NCBI GenBank assembly: GCA_015698045.1
Contig: BLAL01000223.1
Coordinates: 248,001-312,000 of the forward strand
Origin: Rhizophagus clarus
Lineage: Eukaryota > Glomeromycota > Glomeromycetes > Glomerales > Glomeraceae
Length of the DNA: 64,000 nt
Direction: 5' to 3'
Part shown: positions 1 to 12,130 of the stretch, piece after piece
Numbering within the stretch: the first letter of the stretch is position 1
Layout of the letters: every line of letters begins with the position of its first letter
Position numbers and translations under genes: made by a program
The notes under the pieces: generated by a model
The model's database searches: none
Seen by the model: the letters and a program-made list of their open reading frames with translations, nothing else
Told to the model about the DNA's origin: nothing

Positions 1-916
1 AGTATTTAAAACTTAAATACCAATTTATTGTCAAACCTCATGATATTAAAATATAAAAATAATAATAAAAAAAAAAAAAATATTACAATTTGAAATTTTT
101 AGAGTACAAAAATAAAATTCCTCCCAGAGGGACTTTATATTTTGTGTGGAAAAAGATGGGGAAGCAATTGGGGTTAAAAATATAATTTTTTTTTTTTTAT
201 GGTTTTAAATAGATTTAAATAGAAAATATATATTGACATTGAAACAAGAATCGAGGGGGGGAACACGCGCATCTTATATTATATATAGAATCATGTTTAT
301 TTGTTCAAACAAAGTGAATATTCTGAAACCAAATTTAGAATATATTATAATCAAAAAAAAAAAAAAAACTGAACAATCCAATAAGGAGATAACGCCAAAA
401 CCTAGTAATTCGTTACTAGTCATAGGAAAATCAATTATTTATGATGAAATAAATCATCATCCCATTTCCAATCATAAACAAATGTGGTTTTATTTCGAAT
501 AATCGATTTTCCTTAATTTGTAGTGTTCATTTATCATCTATTTTCAAGATTTTTGGTTCTTTCGTTCATTTCTTACATGTGTAATAATAGATTACTTGCC
601 ATACACGCATAATGAGACGAAAAAGATGAAAAAACCTTCTAGAAAGACAAAAATGGAAATGCACATAAAAAGATTATATTATCCTGCACGAATGCAGATC
701 GTATTGCCGCTAAATTTTTCCCAAAGGAAAATATTAATTATTTGTACTTTGTCTCTCAAAGGCGCTGTCATATATTGGCACATGAGAATATTAAATGGGA
801 AAAATTGAATCGATCACTTATATTGGGAATATTAGACTTCCTAATTTGAACTAAATCAGTAATTTAAATATAGCTTAAATGTAATTACATATTAGTGAAT
901 TAATTACAAGTCAAAT
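1..916. other. AT-rich flank without a supported gene
   Basis: Poly-A/T runs (near 67-80, 186-200 and 352-367) dominate. The two short open frames here (about 233-502 and 596-808) have low-complexity translations, no recognisable motif and no plausible splice partners, so I do not call them genes. The last ~100 bases are the 3' side of the minus-strand gene that ends at 917. Confidence 0.6.
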
Positions 917-1901
917 TTAATTTTTATTAATTAATACAAGTTTGTTCAATAATTCAATATTATTCGTATAATGATATTCAATTTGATCCTTAGAATATCG
1001 ATACTTTTCTAATAATTCTTTATCCATAAATTTAGAAGCAATATCTCTCAATTCAACAAATTTATGCCATCGTTCATTTATTTCTTCTGATTTCGTATCC
1101 GATGTGTTCTGTTTAGAGGAAAGTCGTTGATGATAATGATGATCATTTGTCCCATAAATTTCTTGTATTTTTCTTTCCAGATTCTCATCTCCTTCTGGGA
1201 ATGGATTTTTTAATTCAGGAAATAATTGTGAAGTATTGAGAGGTCCTTCTATATCAAAAGTGATAACTGCTCTTAAACCGATCCAAGGTCCATATTCTTC
1301 ATGAATATTTAAATAACAGATTCTGTTATAATAAGCGAATGATGCATTTTCTGCCAAGATTTGAAAAGCGACGAACTTTTTTTTATCTAAATCAAATGTA
1401 TATCTAATATCGTAATTTAAATTCATCAAATTTTTTGATAAAATTATTTCTTTAATAACTTTTGTTATACTTATTCTTGTATAATAATCTAAAGGATTTT
1501 GTTTTTTATATTCTTCGTTATCACTATCTTCGGAATATGTCGTTGAACTTGCGCAATGATTACTTGAAGGTGGAATTTCATATGTGTAATTTGTAAAAAT
1601 TTCATTCGAATAATATTTTAAAAATTCTGTCCAAAGATGTTTTGTGTTTCCTACTAGAATTGACAACGTTGAATTTGTTTGAGAAAATGTTGGTAAAGGA
1701 GAGTATGCTGATAATTTTTCATTATACCTATAAAAAGAGAACAAGAATAAATTAAAATAATTTATTTAATTTTATATTTAAATTTATTTGTACTTTAATT
1801 AACCTTTGTGCTGGAAATGCTTTTACCAAATCAAATCCTAATGTATATAATCTAGCTGAAATTAATTTTGTAATTTCTTCCCAATGAATTGAAGGGGGCA
1901 T
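917..1901 (-). CDS. MMACHC/cblC-like cobalamin-processing protein
   Basis: Likely an intracellular vitamin B12 trafficking protein. In animals MMACHC binds cobalamin in the cytosol and removes its upper-axial ligand, supplying methionine synthase and methylmalonyl-CoA mutase. Two exons join in frame: 1901-1804 (ATG at 1901, donor GTTAAT) and 1727-917 (acceptor TATAG), giving 302 aa. The sequence that matches what I know of the family is an N-terminal helix ending GFDLVKAFPAQRYNE, a block SILVGNTKHLWTEFLKYY (about 54-71), QILAENASFAYYNR (155-168) followed by GPWIGLRAVITF (179-190), and a C-terminal RWHKFVELRDIASKF. Human MMACHC has the parallel segments (GFEVYPF..WYNE, LAQTAAHVAGAAYYYQR, GGWFAIRGVV, WRDWTYRD). 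An acidic insert around residues 93-105 (SEDSDNEE) separates the first blocks. The identification is from motif order by eye; ligand-binding residues were not checked against a structure. Confidence 0.75.
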
Positions 1902-2194
1902 TTTTTTTTTCCTCTTAAGAGAGAAATTACATAAGTCTATTTATATTCGACCAATCTCCTTTATTGGTAATGATCATTATCACTCTTAGTTATAGTTCGT
2001 TTTTAATCTGAAACCTGATTTGAAACTGGTTTAATTATTTGAAACCAAATCTGGTACGAGTTTAAAAATGGGTGGACTTTGACATTTTTATATGCTCCAT
2101 ATGATTATTCAATCGGCAATATGTATCACCAATAGATTTTCCACCGGTTTCATTGGTGATACGTCATACAAAGCCGTTATCTGAGAAAACTCCA

Positions 2195-2575
2195 TCGAAA
2201 TAAATATTAAATCATTATGCTTATTAGAAATATGTGTAGATCCACTAATTTTGAAAATGTTGCGAAACCGCTTAACGATTTTTCCGAATAATTAATTATA
2301 TAGAAAAATTAAAGAAATTGAAGCGAAATTGAAGCGAAACTCCAAAAAACTTTTAAATACTTACATGAGTTTCCTTATAAGCAAAGATTTAAAGTTTACA
2401 TAAAAATAATAATTTTTTACAAGAAAACTCACTTAAATATCTAGAGTTTCGCTTTATTTCCTTAATAACTATCTTTTTTCCACGTTAAATATTCAAAATT
2501 TTGAAAATCGGTTTTTTAATGGGGTGGCTCGGATTTACACATTTCTGAAAGCAACGATATTTTCTGGATTCACAT
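2195..2575. repeat. Fold-back MITE-like relic
   Basis: Two divergent inverted ends face each other: AGAAATATGTGTAGATCC near 2229 and, on the other strand, CAGAAATGTGTAAATCC near 2545. Inside are a second inverted pair, GCGAAACTC (about 2333) and GAGTTTCGCT (about 2444), and matching TTTGAAAATC stretches. The outer motif resembles the TIR of the Tc1-like element at 21,280-25,064 (CAGAAATATGTGTA), so this is probably a non-autonomous relative. It sits between two divergently transcribed host genes. Confidence 0.5.
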
Positions 2576-3065
2576 TATCTCTTGTTTAAATTAATTGTAA
2601 ACTTTTACCACACTAAACATTTCTTCGCTTGAAATTAAAGGACTTTCTTCATCCATAGTTATTGTGATAAATTTTGTGGCGGAGCTTAACTGAGTGAAAG
2701 TCCTCAACGATGACTAATGATCAAACTCGGTTTTAAAAAGAAATTAGTAATTTAACTAGTTTTGATAAAGCTGATTCAGATTGAACTACATAATATCCCT
2801 GATGAATGATGACATAATTTATAAGAAATCGCGAAAAAAAAGTATGTTTGATATGTCGATAACTCGTACGATCGTACTCCCATTGAATAATCAATTTTTT
2901 CAATTTTTTTTTTTCTTATCTGTTATAATAACTAAAACTGATTAACCAATCAACCAATCAGAAACAAGTAATCATGATATTTAATGATGAGAATAAAACT
3001 TTTCAAACGCGTTTCTCTTTTATTTTATCTTACAAGCTAGAATAATTTGTCCTTATTGAGTGAGT
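2576..3065 (+). promoter_or_regulatory. Upstream region of the SWIM/RING gene
   Basis: Two adjacent CCAAT motifs (AACCAATCAACCAATCAG, about 2943-2960) lie roughly 110 bases upstream of the chosen ATG, with a pyrimidine-rich stretch near 2897-2920. A dyad CGTACGATCGTACT is at about 2866-2879. The function is inferred from position and motif only. Confidence 0.35.
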
Positions 3066-6000
3066 ATGGATATTTCTACTACTGAAAATCAAGCTGTTGT
3101 CAACTCTTCTGATTGTACACAACCAAAGTCGACTATTGCTACACGTCTAAAACGCGGACGAAAACCAAAAATTCTTACTGAACAAAACGTAACAACCATC
3201 CAAATTCAAGAAACTGCACTTTCTCAAGAAACAACTACAAACGCGGTTATGTCTAGTACGAGTTCTACTCAACAAACTTCTCGTCCAAAACGTGGACGAA
3301 AGCCAAAAATTTCCACTGAACAAAGCATTGTAACAACTGCTCTAATTCAAGAAACAGATACTCAAGATACAGCTTCTCAAGAAACTACTACTCAAGAAAC
3401 GACAATCACGGTTATTGAACAATCACTTCCAGACGCGGCTATGATTAGTACGAGTTCTACTCAACAAATTTCTCTTCCAAAACGTGGACGAAAACCAAAA
3501 ATTTCTACTGAACAAAGCATAACAACTGCTCCAATTCAAGAAACAGATACTCAACATACAACTACTCACGAAACAACAATCACGGTTATTGAACAATCGC
3601 TTCCAGACGCGGCTATGATTAGTACGAGTTCTACTCAACAAATTTCTCGTCCAAAGCGTGGACGGAAACCAAAAATTTCTACTGAACAAAGCATAACAAC
3701 TGCTCCAATTCAAGAAACAGATACTCATGATATAACTACTCAAGAAACAACAACCACGGTTATTGAACAATCACTTCCAGACGCGGCTATGATTAGTACG
3801 AGTTCTACTCAACAAACTTCACGTCCAAAACGTGGACGAAAACAAAAAATTTCCACTGAACAAAGCATTGTAACAACTGCTCTAATTCAAGAAACAGCTA
3901 CTAATCAAGATACAACTTCTCAAGAAACGATTGCCCAAGAAAGAACAACCACGGTTATTGAACAAATACTTTCAGACGCGACTATGACTAGTACGAGTTC
4001 TATTCAACAAATTTCTCGTCCAAAACGTGGACGAAAACCAAAAATTTCCGCTGAACAAAGCATTATAACAACTGCTCCAATTCAAGAAACAGATACTCAA
4101 GATACAACTTCTCAAGAAACTACTACTCAAGAAACAACAATCACGGTTATTGAACAATCACATCCAGACGCGACTATGACTAGTGCGAGTTCTACTCAAC
4201 AAATTTCTCGTCCAAAACGTGGACGAAAACCAAAAATTTCCACTGAACAAGGCATAAGAACAACTGCCCAAATTCAAGAAACAGCTACCAATCAAGATAC
4301 AACTACTCAAGAAACTACTACTCAAGAAACGACAATCGCGGTTATTGAACAATCACTTCCAGACGCGGCTATGATTAGTACGAGTTCTACTCAACAAATT
4401 TCTCGTCCAAAACGTGGACGAAAACCAAAAATTTCCACTGAACAAGGCATAAGAACAACTGCCCAAATTCAAGAAACAGCTACCAATCAAGATACAACTA
4501 CTCAAGAAACGTCTATTATTCAAGAAACAACTACTCAAGAAACAACTACGCAAGAAACAATTACTCAAGAAACAACTACTCAAGGAATAACCACCACAAT
4601 TATTGAACAATCACTTCCAGACGCGGCTATGGCTAGTACGAGTTCTACTCAACAAATTTCTCGTCCAAAGCGTGGACGAAAGCTAAAGAATTCTTCATCT
4701 GAGCGACTAGTAGGAATCGAATCTGAAACTCCTGATCAAATAATTTCACCAAACGAGCAACCTGTAGGAGTTCAGGAACAGCTACAATCTTCACAGCCGG
4801 TCGTTTCTATTCCCAAACGCGGACGGAAATTAAAAGAAACAACTGCTCAGATTACGGAAGAAACTACTAACGCGGCATCTATCACTGCATCTACTAGTAC
4901 ATCTACTAATTCATCAGTTGGTGCATCCACCAGTGCGTCCACCAGTGCGTCCACGAGTGCTTCCACGAGTGCTACTACCGGTGCTTCTACCGGTGCTTCT
5001 ACTAAACGTAAACGAAAGACGACCGCAGAAAGTAATACTATGTCAAATCAAGCTATGGCAAATCAAGCGGAAAGCGACAATCCAGAAACAGATGAAGGAG
5101 TATCTGAAGGAAATCCCCCTAAACGTGGACGTATGGAACAAGAATTAACAGAGCCTGCTGAAGTTCCTAGTACTACTACAGAGGCTACTAGTAAAAAGAG
5201 AAAGATGACTACTGAAACTGAAAATGATAATGATGAACAGGAAACAGGTCCTTCAAAGGAAAATAAAAAATCAAAGAAGACCAAAAAACCTAAAAAACCT
5301 GAAGAGAAACGACTAGCTCGTATCAGAACAGTTTGCACAGCTGTAAGTTTGAGTTTTTTTTTTTTTAAAATCAATTTTCATAGCGCGAATAATTTTTTCT
5401 TGTTGTTTTATAATTACAGTCCATCTATGAGCGTATTATTCGTGCGCAACAACAACGAATTTACATGGTTAATCGAAATAAGGTTAACGATTGCCACGAA
5501 GAATTTGCTATCTTGGGATCAACCGGCAACGTAAATTTCACTAACCTGCAACGAAATTTTTTACTTCAAAAAATTTATTAAATTCCCTTTTTTTTTTTTA
5601 AAAAAAAAAAAATCTTTAGGTTTATACAGTTACTATTACACATAAACCAAATTGCACTTGTCCAGATTTCAAGAAAGGATATTTGTGTAAACATATTGTA
5701 CGCATTTTAGATCTTTATTTTATCGAAATCTAAAATTATAATAATAATAACTTATTTACATTATAATTGTTTAGTTCTTTGTTTATCTCAAAGTTTTTCG
5801 CTTAAGTCGAGATAGCCCGTTTATCTATCAGAAGGCACTTTTATCTAAAGAACTCCGTTCAATCTTTGCAAATGCCGCGCCTAGCCCGACTGTTTTGGTA
5901 ATTTTTATTTAAATAATTGTGCATAATTAAATTTTCATTAACTTACTAAATGTCATATTTATAGGCCAACAAAAAAGTTCGCGATAAATATGAGACGTTC

Positions 6001-6553
6001 ACTTCGGGTAAATTAGCGGATAACACCAACGAAAACGAAAAACGTCGACCAATCGAAGGAAATTGCCCTGTTTGGTATTTAGATGTCTTTTCTATAACCG
6101 TTTCCAGATTATCTTAAAACTTAATTAATCACACTATTTATTTAATAGCTATGAACCCTTGGAAGAAAAAGATCATAATAATATCGTGTGGTGTAAAGAA
6201 GGTTGCGGAAATAATCTTCACAAAGACTGTTTCGAGCAATGGAAGAAATCGAAACGCGGTGACAAGGTAAGCATGCTTTTTACTCATTCAAATTTTTTAT
6301 TTTTTAAAATTTATTTTGATTTATCTCTAGGTTACGTGTGTTTATTGTCGCGCCAATTGGTCAGAACCCGAAATTTTAATAAACGAAGAAGGTTATGTTA
6401 ATTTGGGACGTGCTCAAGGAATGAGTACTATCCGAGGTAATACATACAAAGTATTTTCAAATAAACAAGGAAAACCAGGACAAAATTTTTAATATCAATA
6501 ATTTTATTTTAGACACTTCCTATTACCGCAATTACCGCACCTGGTTTTATTAA
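3066..6553 (+). CDS. SWIM and RING zinc-finger protein with AT-hook-like repeat array
   Basis: Probable nuclear E3 ubiquitin ligase of the ZSWIM2/MEX type. Eight exons join in frame: 3066-5342, 5420-5530, 5620-5697, 5775-5897, 5965-6074, 6149-6266, 6331-6436 and 6513-6553, giving 987 aa. ATG 3066 is chosen; the frame is open three codons further but only with a GTG. Residues 1-~590 hold ten KRGRK motifs, mostly PKRGRKPKISTEQ, spaced by T/Q/E-rich linkers (TQETTTQETT). These resemble AT-hooks but lack the exact RGRP core. Next come A/S/T repeats and lysine-rich nuclear-localisation stretches. The SWIM motif is C808-T-C810-x7-C818-K-H820. The RING begins CPVC (897-900), continues WCKEGCGNNLHKDCFEQW and closes CVYC (942-945). 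SWIM plus RING is the architecture of the MEX family. DNA binding by the repeats is inference, and the substrate is unknown. Confidence 0.85.
3140..4700 (+). repeat. In-gene tandem repeat encoding KRGRKPK motifs
   Basis: The coding unit is about 160-230 bp. Each unit has an AGTACGAGTTCTACTCAACA segment, the CGTGGACGAAAACCAAAAAT basic motif and a variable number of CAAGAAAC(T/A)ACT linkers. Copies differ by a few substitutions and by whole 18-24-bp linker insertions that keep frame, which suggests unequal exchange under coding constraint. Confidence 0.9.
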
Positions 6554-7022
6554 CTTTGTAATACCTGCCTATAATTACCTTGTATGATGATGAATTAATG
6601 AAATTTTTTTTTTATTGATCAAATATCGAAATGATGTTAAAGATCGTTACCTATAATGAATTTTAATTATCTGTCATATTTTATGAAAATAATACATAAT
6701 AAAGAGACATTTATAATGAGTTTGGAAATTTTACGCACGTGACAATTGTATTACTGTGATAAGGGGAAAAAGAGTTCCCGGTTACCGACAATATTGTAAT
6801 TTTGCATTGTACTACCCAATTATATATGTTGACAGAATGGTCTGCTGACTAAACTAAGAAAGAATCGCATTATTGTTTTATCTGCAAGGCGTGAGAAAAA
6901 GTATGACCCCTGAGAATTTTTTCACCAAAAATAGATTATATATTGCTTTTAAAATGTTTAAAATCAACAGCAAATTTATTATCCAACATTTAAATCATTA
7001 AAACTCATATCTATTTTAAAAG
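6554..7022 (+). promoter_or_regulatory. Intergenic region, HPPD upstream side
   Basis: There is no gene here. It contains the 3' end of the SWIM/RING gene with AATAAT-type signals near 6689-6700, and an E-box-type CACGTG at about 6735-6740. The start codon of the next gene follows a run of A/T-rich leader. Confidence 0.4.
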
Positions 7023-8942
<1,920 letters not shown>

Positions 8943-10619
8943 AATGAATTTTCATTTGCCCAATTTCGCTACGTAGTGTAGATGATATATCGAATTTGGA
9001 TGTTGCAGTTTCATACAGCAGTATTACAACTTACTATATAAACTTTGTCCCTTTAGAAAGTGGATCTTTAGATTATGCTGTAATAATAATTTCTTTCTTT
9101 CTTCTTTTTTTTTGATACCTTTTTATTTTCTTTTTTTTTTTTTTATTATTTGGATAGAATCATTTTTTTAATAAATTTGTTGTATCACTTTACCACAAAG
9201 CTTGTTACACGTGTAAACCTTAAGAATAAAAAAATTGATATATGATACAAGAGAACATTTGTATCATAGCCATATAAAAATAAAGCATTTAGGGTTAAAT
9301 TTGCACTTACATTATGCATACTAACTTGCCTCTGATTTTATTTTACTCCTTATTAATTCATTTTTAGTAACGAACTGTGTTTCAAAATTCCGTATAGTAA
9401 AGAGTACTACTATGTGCAGGAGTACACATTATTCATATGTGCGCAACCTATGAAGTCATATGAACACTTATTTATAAGATAAAATAATAGTATGCGCCAT
9501 TATGAAATATCGTGTCTATCAATTTTCAATCACATGAACGGAAATTTAAAACATTTCCACCATTGGGTTGTGTACGGAATTTTAAATTCATTCAGGGTTT
9601 TTACAAAAAAAAAAATTGTGTAACTGAACTCCCTAAATAATAAGATCAATAAAAAAAAAAGGAACTTTTTTCCGGGCGGGAGATATTATACATAGGGGGG
9701 TGACTGTGGTACGTAAGTTAGTTGTTGCTTGAATACTCATTTATTTCAATAAATTCTTGGTTTTGGAAGTCACAGTCACACCAATGCTTGTAATACTTGT
9801 GAAATGTTGATACATGGAAACCTTGTCTAATTATAACTATAATATATTCTTTCAATAAGATTAAAAGTTCATTGGATTTTACAGCAATAATAACAGCTCA
9901 ATTTATTGGTATTGATAATAAACCTTAACAAATTTATAAAAATACTTATAAAGGGATGCGGGTTTTGTTAAATTTACATAAGGTCATAAGCAATAATTCA
10001 AAATTTACGATCCCGATTTCCACACAATAATTTATACCAAAGGAACGAAAGTGATGTGGAATAAAGGAAATTGAAATTTTATGCAAATATTTTGGAAAAA
10101 AAGGCGAACTTAAAAAAAAATTTCAGTTCGAAGTCTAACGAGAGTAACTATTCCGTCTGTAACACTTCGAAGCCTAAAAAAAAAAAAAAAAATACCAAAT
10201 TTATTTTTCCCTTTGGTAGCACAGGAATCAGATTTAAGTGGTTAAACAAATCAATAGCAGATAGTTTGACTGATTCAGTATTAGTATTTTGTAAAATATT
10301 ATTTACTTTATTGGTTTAGTGTTGAAAAAACCAGATTACTCGAAACATTGTTAGATACGTCTGAATTAGGTCGTTCGATATGAACACAAATAAATAATTT
10401 TTTGTTCATCATCATCTTATTGTTTGATATCAGTTTATTGTATATCAGAAGTGTCGGCTTGATTTAAAATTTGAATTTCCGTTCACATCATAGTTTTTAT
10501 GCGAATAATCCTGTATGGTTTCTTTATAGTTACTTAATTTTGTGTAAATTTCTTTTAATTGTTCTAATTATCTAAAAGCCACTTTTTTTTTATTGTGAAT
10601 ACTATTTCATGTTTTTTTT

Positions 10620-10658
<39 letters not shown>

Positions 10659-10878
10659 AGATTTCTTTGGCAAAATCACAGTGATCACACCAATATAAAA
10701 TGTTGATACGAAAAGAATATGAATATAAAATTGAAAAACGATGGGCAAAAAACGGTAGGTAACTTGAGATCAGTTTATTATAAAAACGCTATGAACATTC
10801 ACTCGTTATTAGATCAAATTATTATAAAAACCTACAATCATTTAATAAATCATCACTTTTATAGAAATTTTATAACAC
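8943..10878. other. Intergenic AT-rich stretch
   Basis: No gene is supported. Notable items are a long poly-T run at about 10,621-10,657 and a weak inverted pair GGTGACTGTGG (about 9700) and CACAGTCACACC (about 9771). The open frame at 10,071-10,319 is lysine-rich over A-runs and is not convincing. Confidence 0.5.
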
Positions 10879-11352
10879 TTGAGTCTGGATAATGATGAAG
10901 ATAAAAGCGGGCTTAAGGAACAACTTAACTTCCTCAAACAAGCCGTAGAAACGAAACTGAAAAATCAATTGATAAAATGTCTTTGGACCCTTCCACTCAT
11001 TTTTGGCTATTATAATGTTAACGTTAAGAAAACAATTGATGGATCTATTAAAAAAGTTATTGACGTTTTTATTCTCCTCGAATGGCCGAGAAAAGAAACA
11101 TTAAGGCATTGATGTGATTAAAAATCTTATTTCTACGGGGATTAATTCCTTATTTAATAACAATAATATCGGTAAATCTGAAAACACATATGATTACACT
11201 TTATTGCAAAACAATGCTGTCGTTCGCATTAATATCCGCTTTTGGTACTACAAATTCTCCTCTAGACTGAAGATGATAAAAGGAATTCGAATACTTACAA
11301 TTCTGCTTCAAATTCGAATGAAGATAACGTTGAAGAAGGTCAAAATGAATAA
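10879..11352 (+). pseudogene. Frameshifted remnant of an unrecognised gene
   Basis: Three successive reading frames read like one protein. SLDNDEDKSGLKEQLNFLKQ continues to LEWPRKETLRH (10,879-11,109). IKNLISTGINSLFNNNN then runs through ENTYDYTLLQNNAVVRINI (RFWYYKFSS) at 11,114-11,270. A third frame gives a hydrophilic, acidic tail with SASNSNEDNVEEGQNE and a stop at 11,350-11,352. Base composition is less extreme than in the flanks, which supports former coding. I do not recognise the family. Alternatively it is a live gene with sequencing indels or unrecognised short introns. Confidence 0.45.
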
Positions 11353-12130
11353 CTAAATGCTTTATAAAAATGCGCCTATACCATACGTAATGTATTATGT
11401 TAACAAGCTGGTTAATCATAAATATCAATAAAGTTTCTCCCTCATTTTTTATATAACTCGCTGTTAATGTAAAGTCTGAGAATATCCATGGCCTGGTTTT
11501 GGTGATATCAGATCAGCAAAAATATTATAAATCAACACTTCCTTTTAAAGCGTACATGGCACTTCTATTCAATATATTGTGATTTTTTCCTGGTATTAAC
11601 ATTAAGATTGTATAAACTCGAACCTAAATTTAAATTTGCACATTAATAGAGAAATACATTAATTTGTACATTCTATTTAGTTAACTTACTGATAGTCGAT
11701 AATACCCTCCAAAAAATCTATAGAATGTATTGTGTCCAGGTATTATACAGAACGCTTTACGGTAATAAAAACTAGCCATTCTTTTAGAAAACTTATATCC
11801 CAATCTTTATTTAAAATAAATATTTGCACATGAAAATTTTTTCTGCATGAAAAAAGACACACGTTAACTATTATTATTATTACATAATTTTAAAATCCTT
11901 TACCAGTAATTTTTATATAAAGTAAATCTGGAAATAATTGAATGTTACCATTAATTTTTAAGAAAATAATTATTAAACTTTGAAAAATAGCATTTAAAAA
12001 TGATAAAGAAATATTTTAAGTTTAATAAAAGTATAAGATTAATTGATAAGAAATTTAATATTCATAATAATTCTAATGCGATTATATAATTTAATCTAAT
12101 ATTTATATCATATCTTTTTCAATATATACT
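11353..12130. other. AT-rich spacer
   Basis: I see no gene, RNA or structured repeat. It ends at the left copy of the target duplication of the next element. Confidence 0.5.

Noticed and set aside
233..808. Two short ORFs in the first kilobase
   Set aside because: Low-complexity translations over A/T runs with no motif, no homology I recognise and no splice partner.
3423..4610. Minus-strand ORFs opposite the AT-hook-like repeats
   Set aside because: They are antisense shadows of the in-frame coding repeat; the plus strand has the spliced SWIM/RING continuation.
10071..10319. Lysine-rich 82-codon ORF
   Set aside because: It depends on poly-A runs; no domain and no conserved-looking segment.
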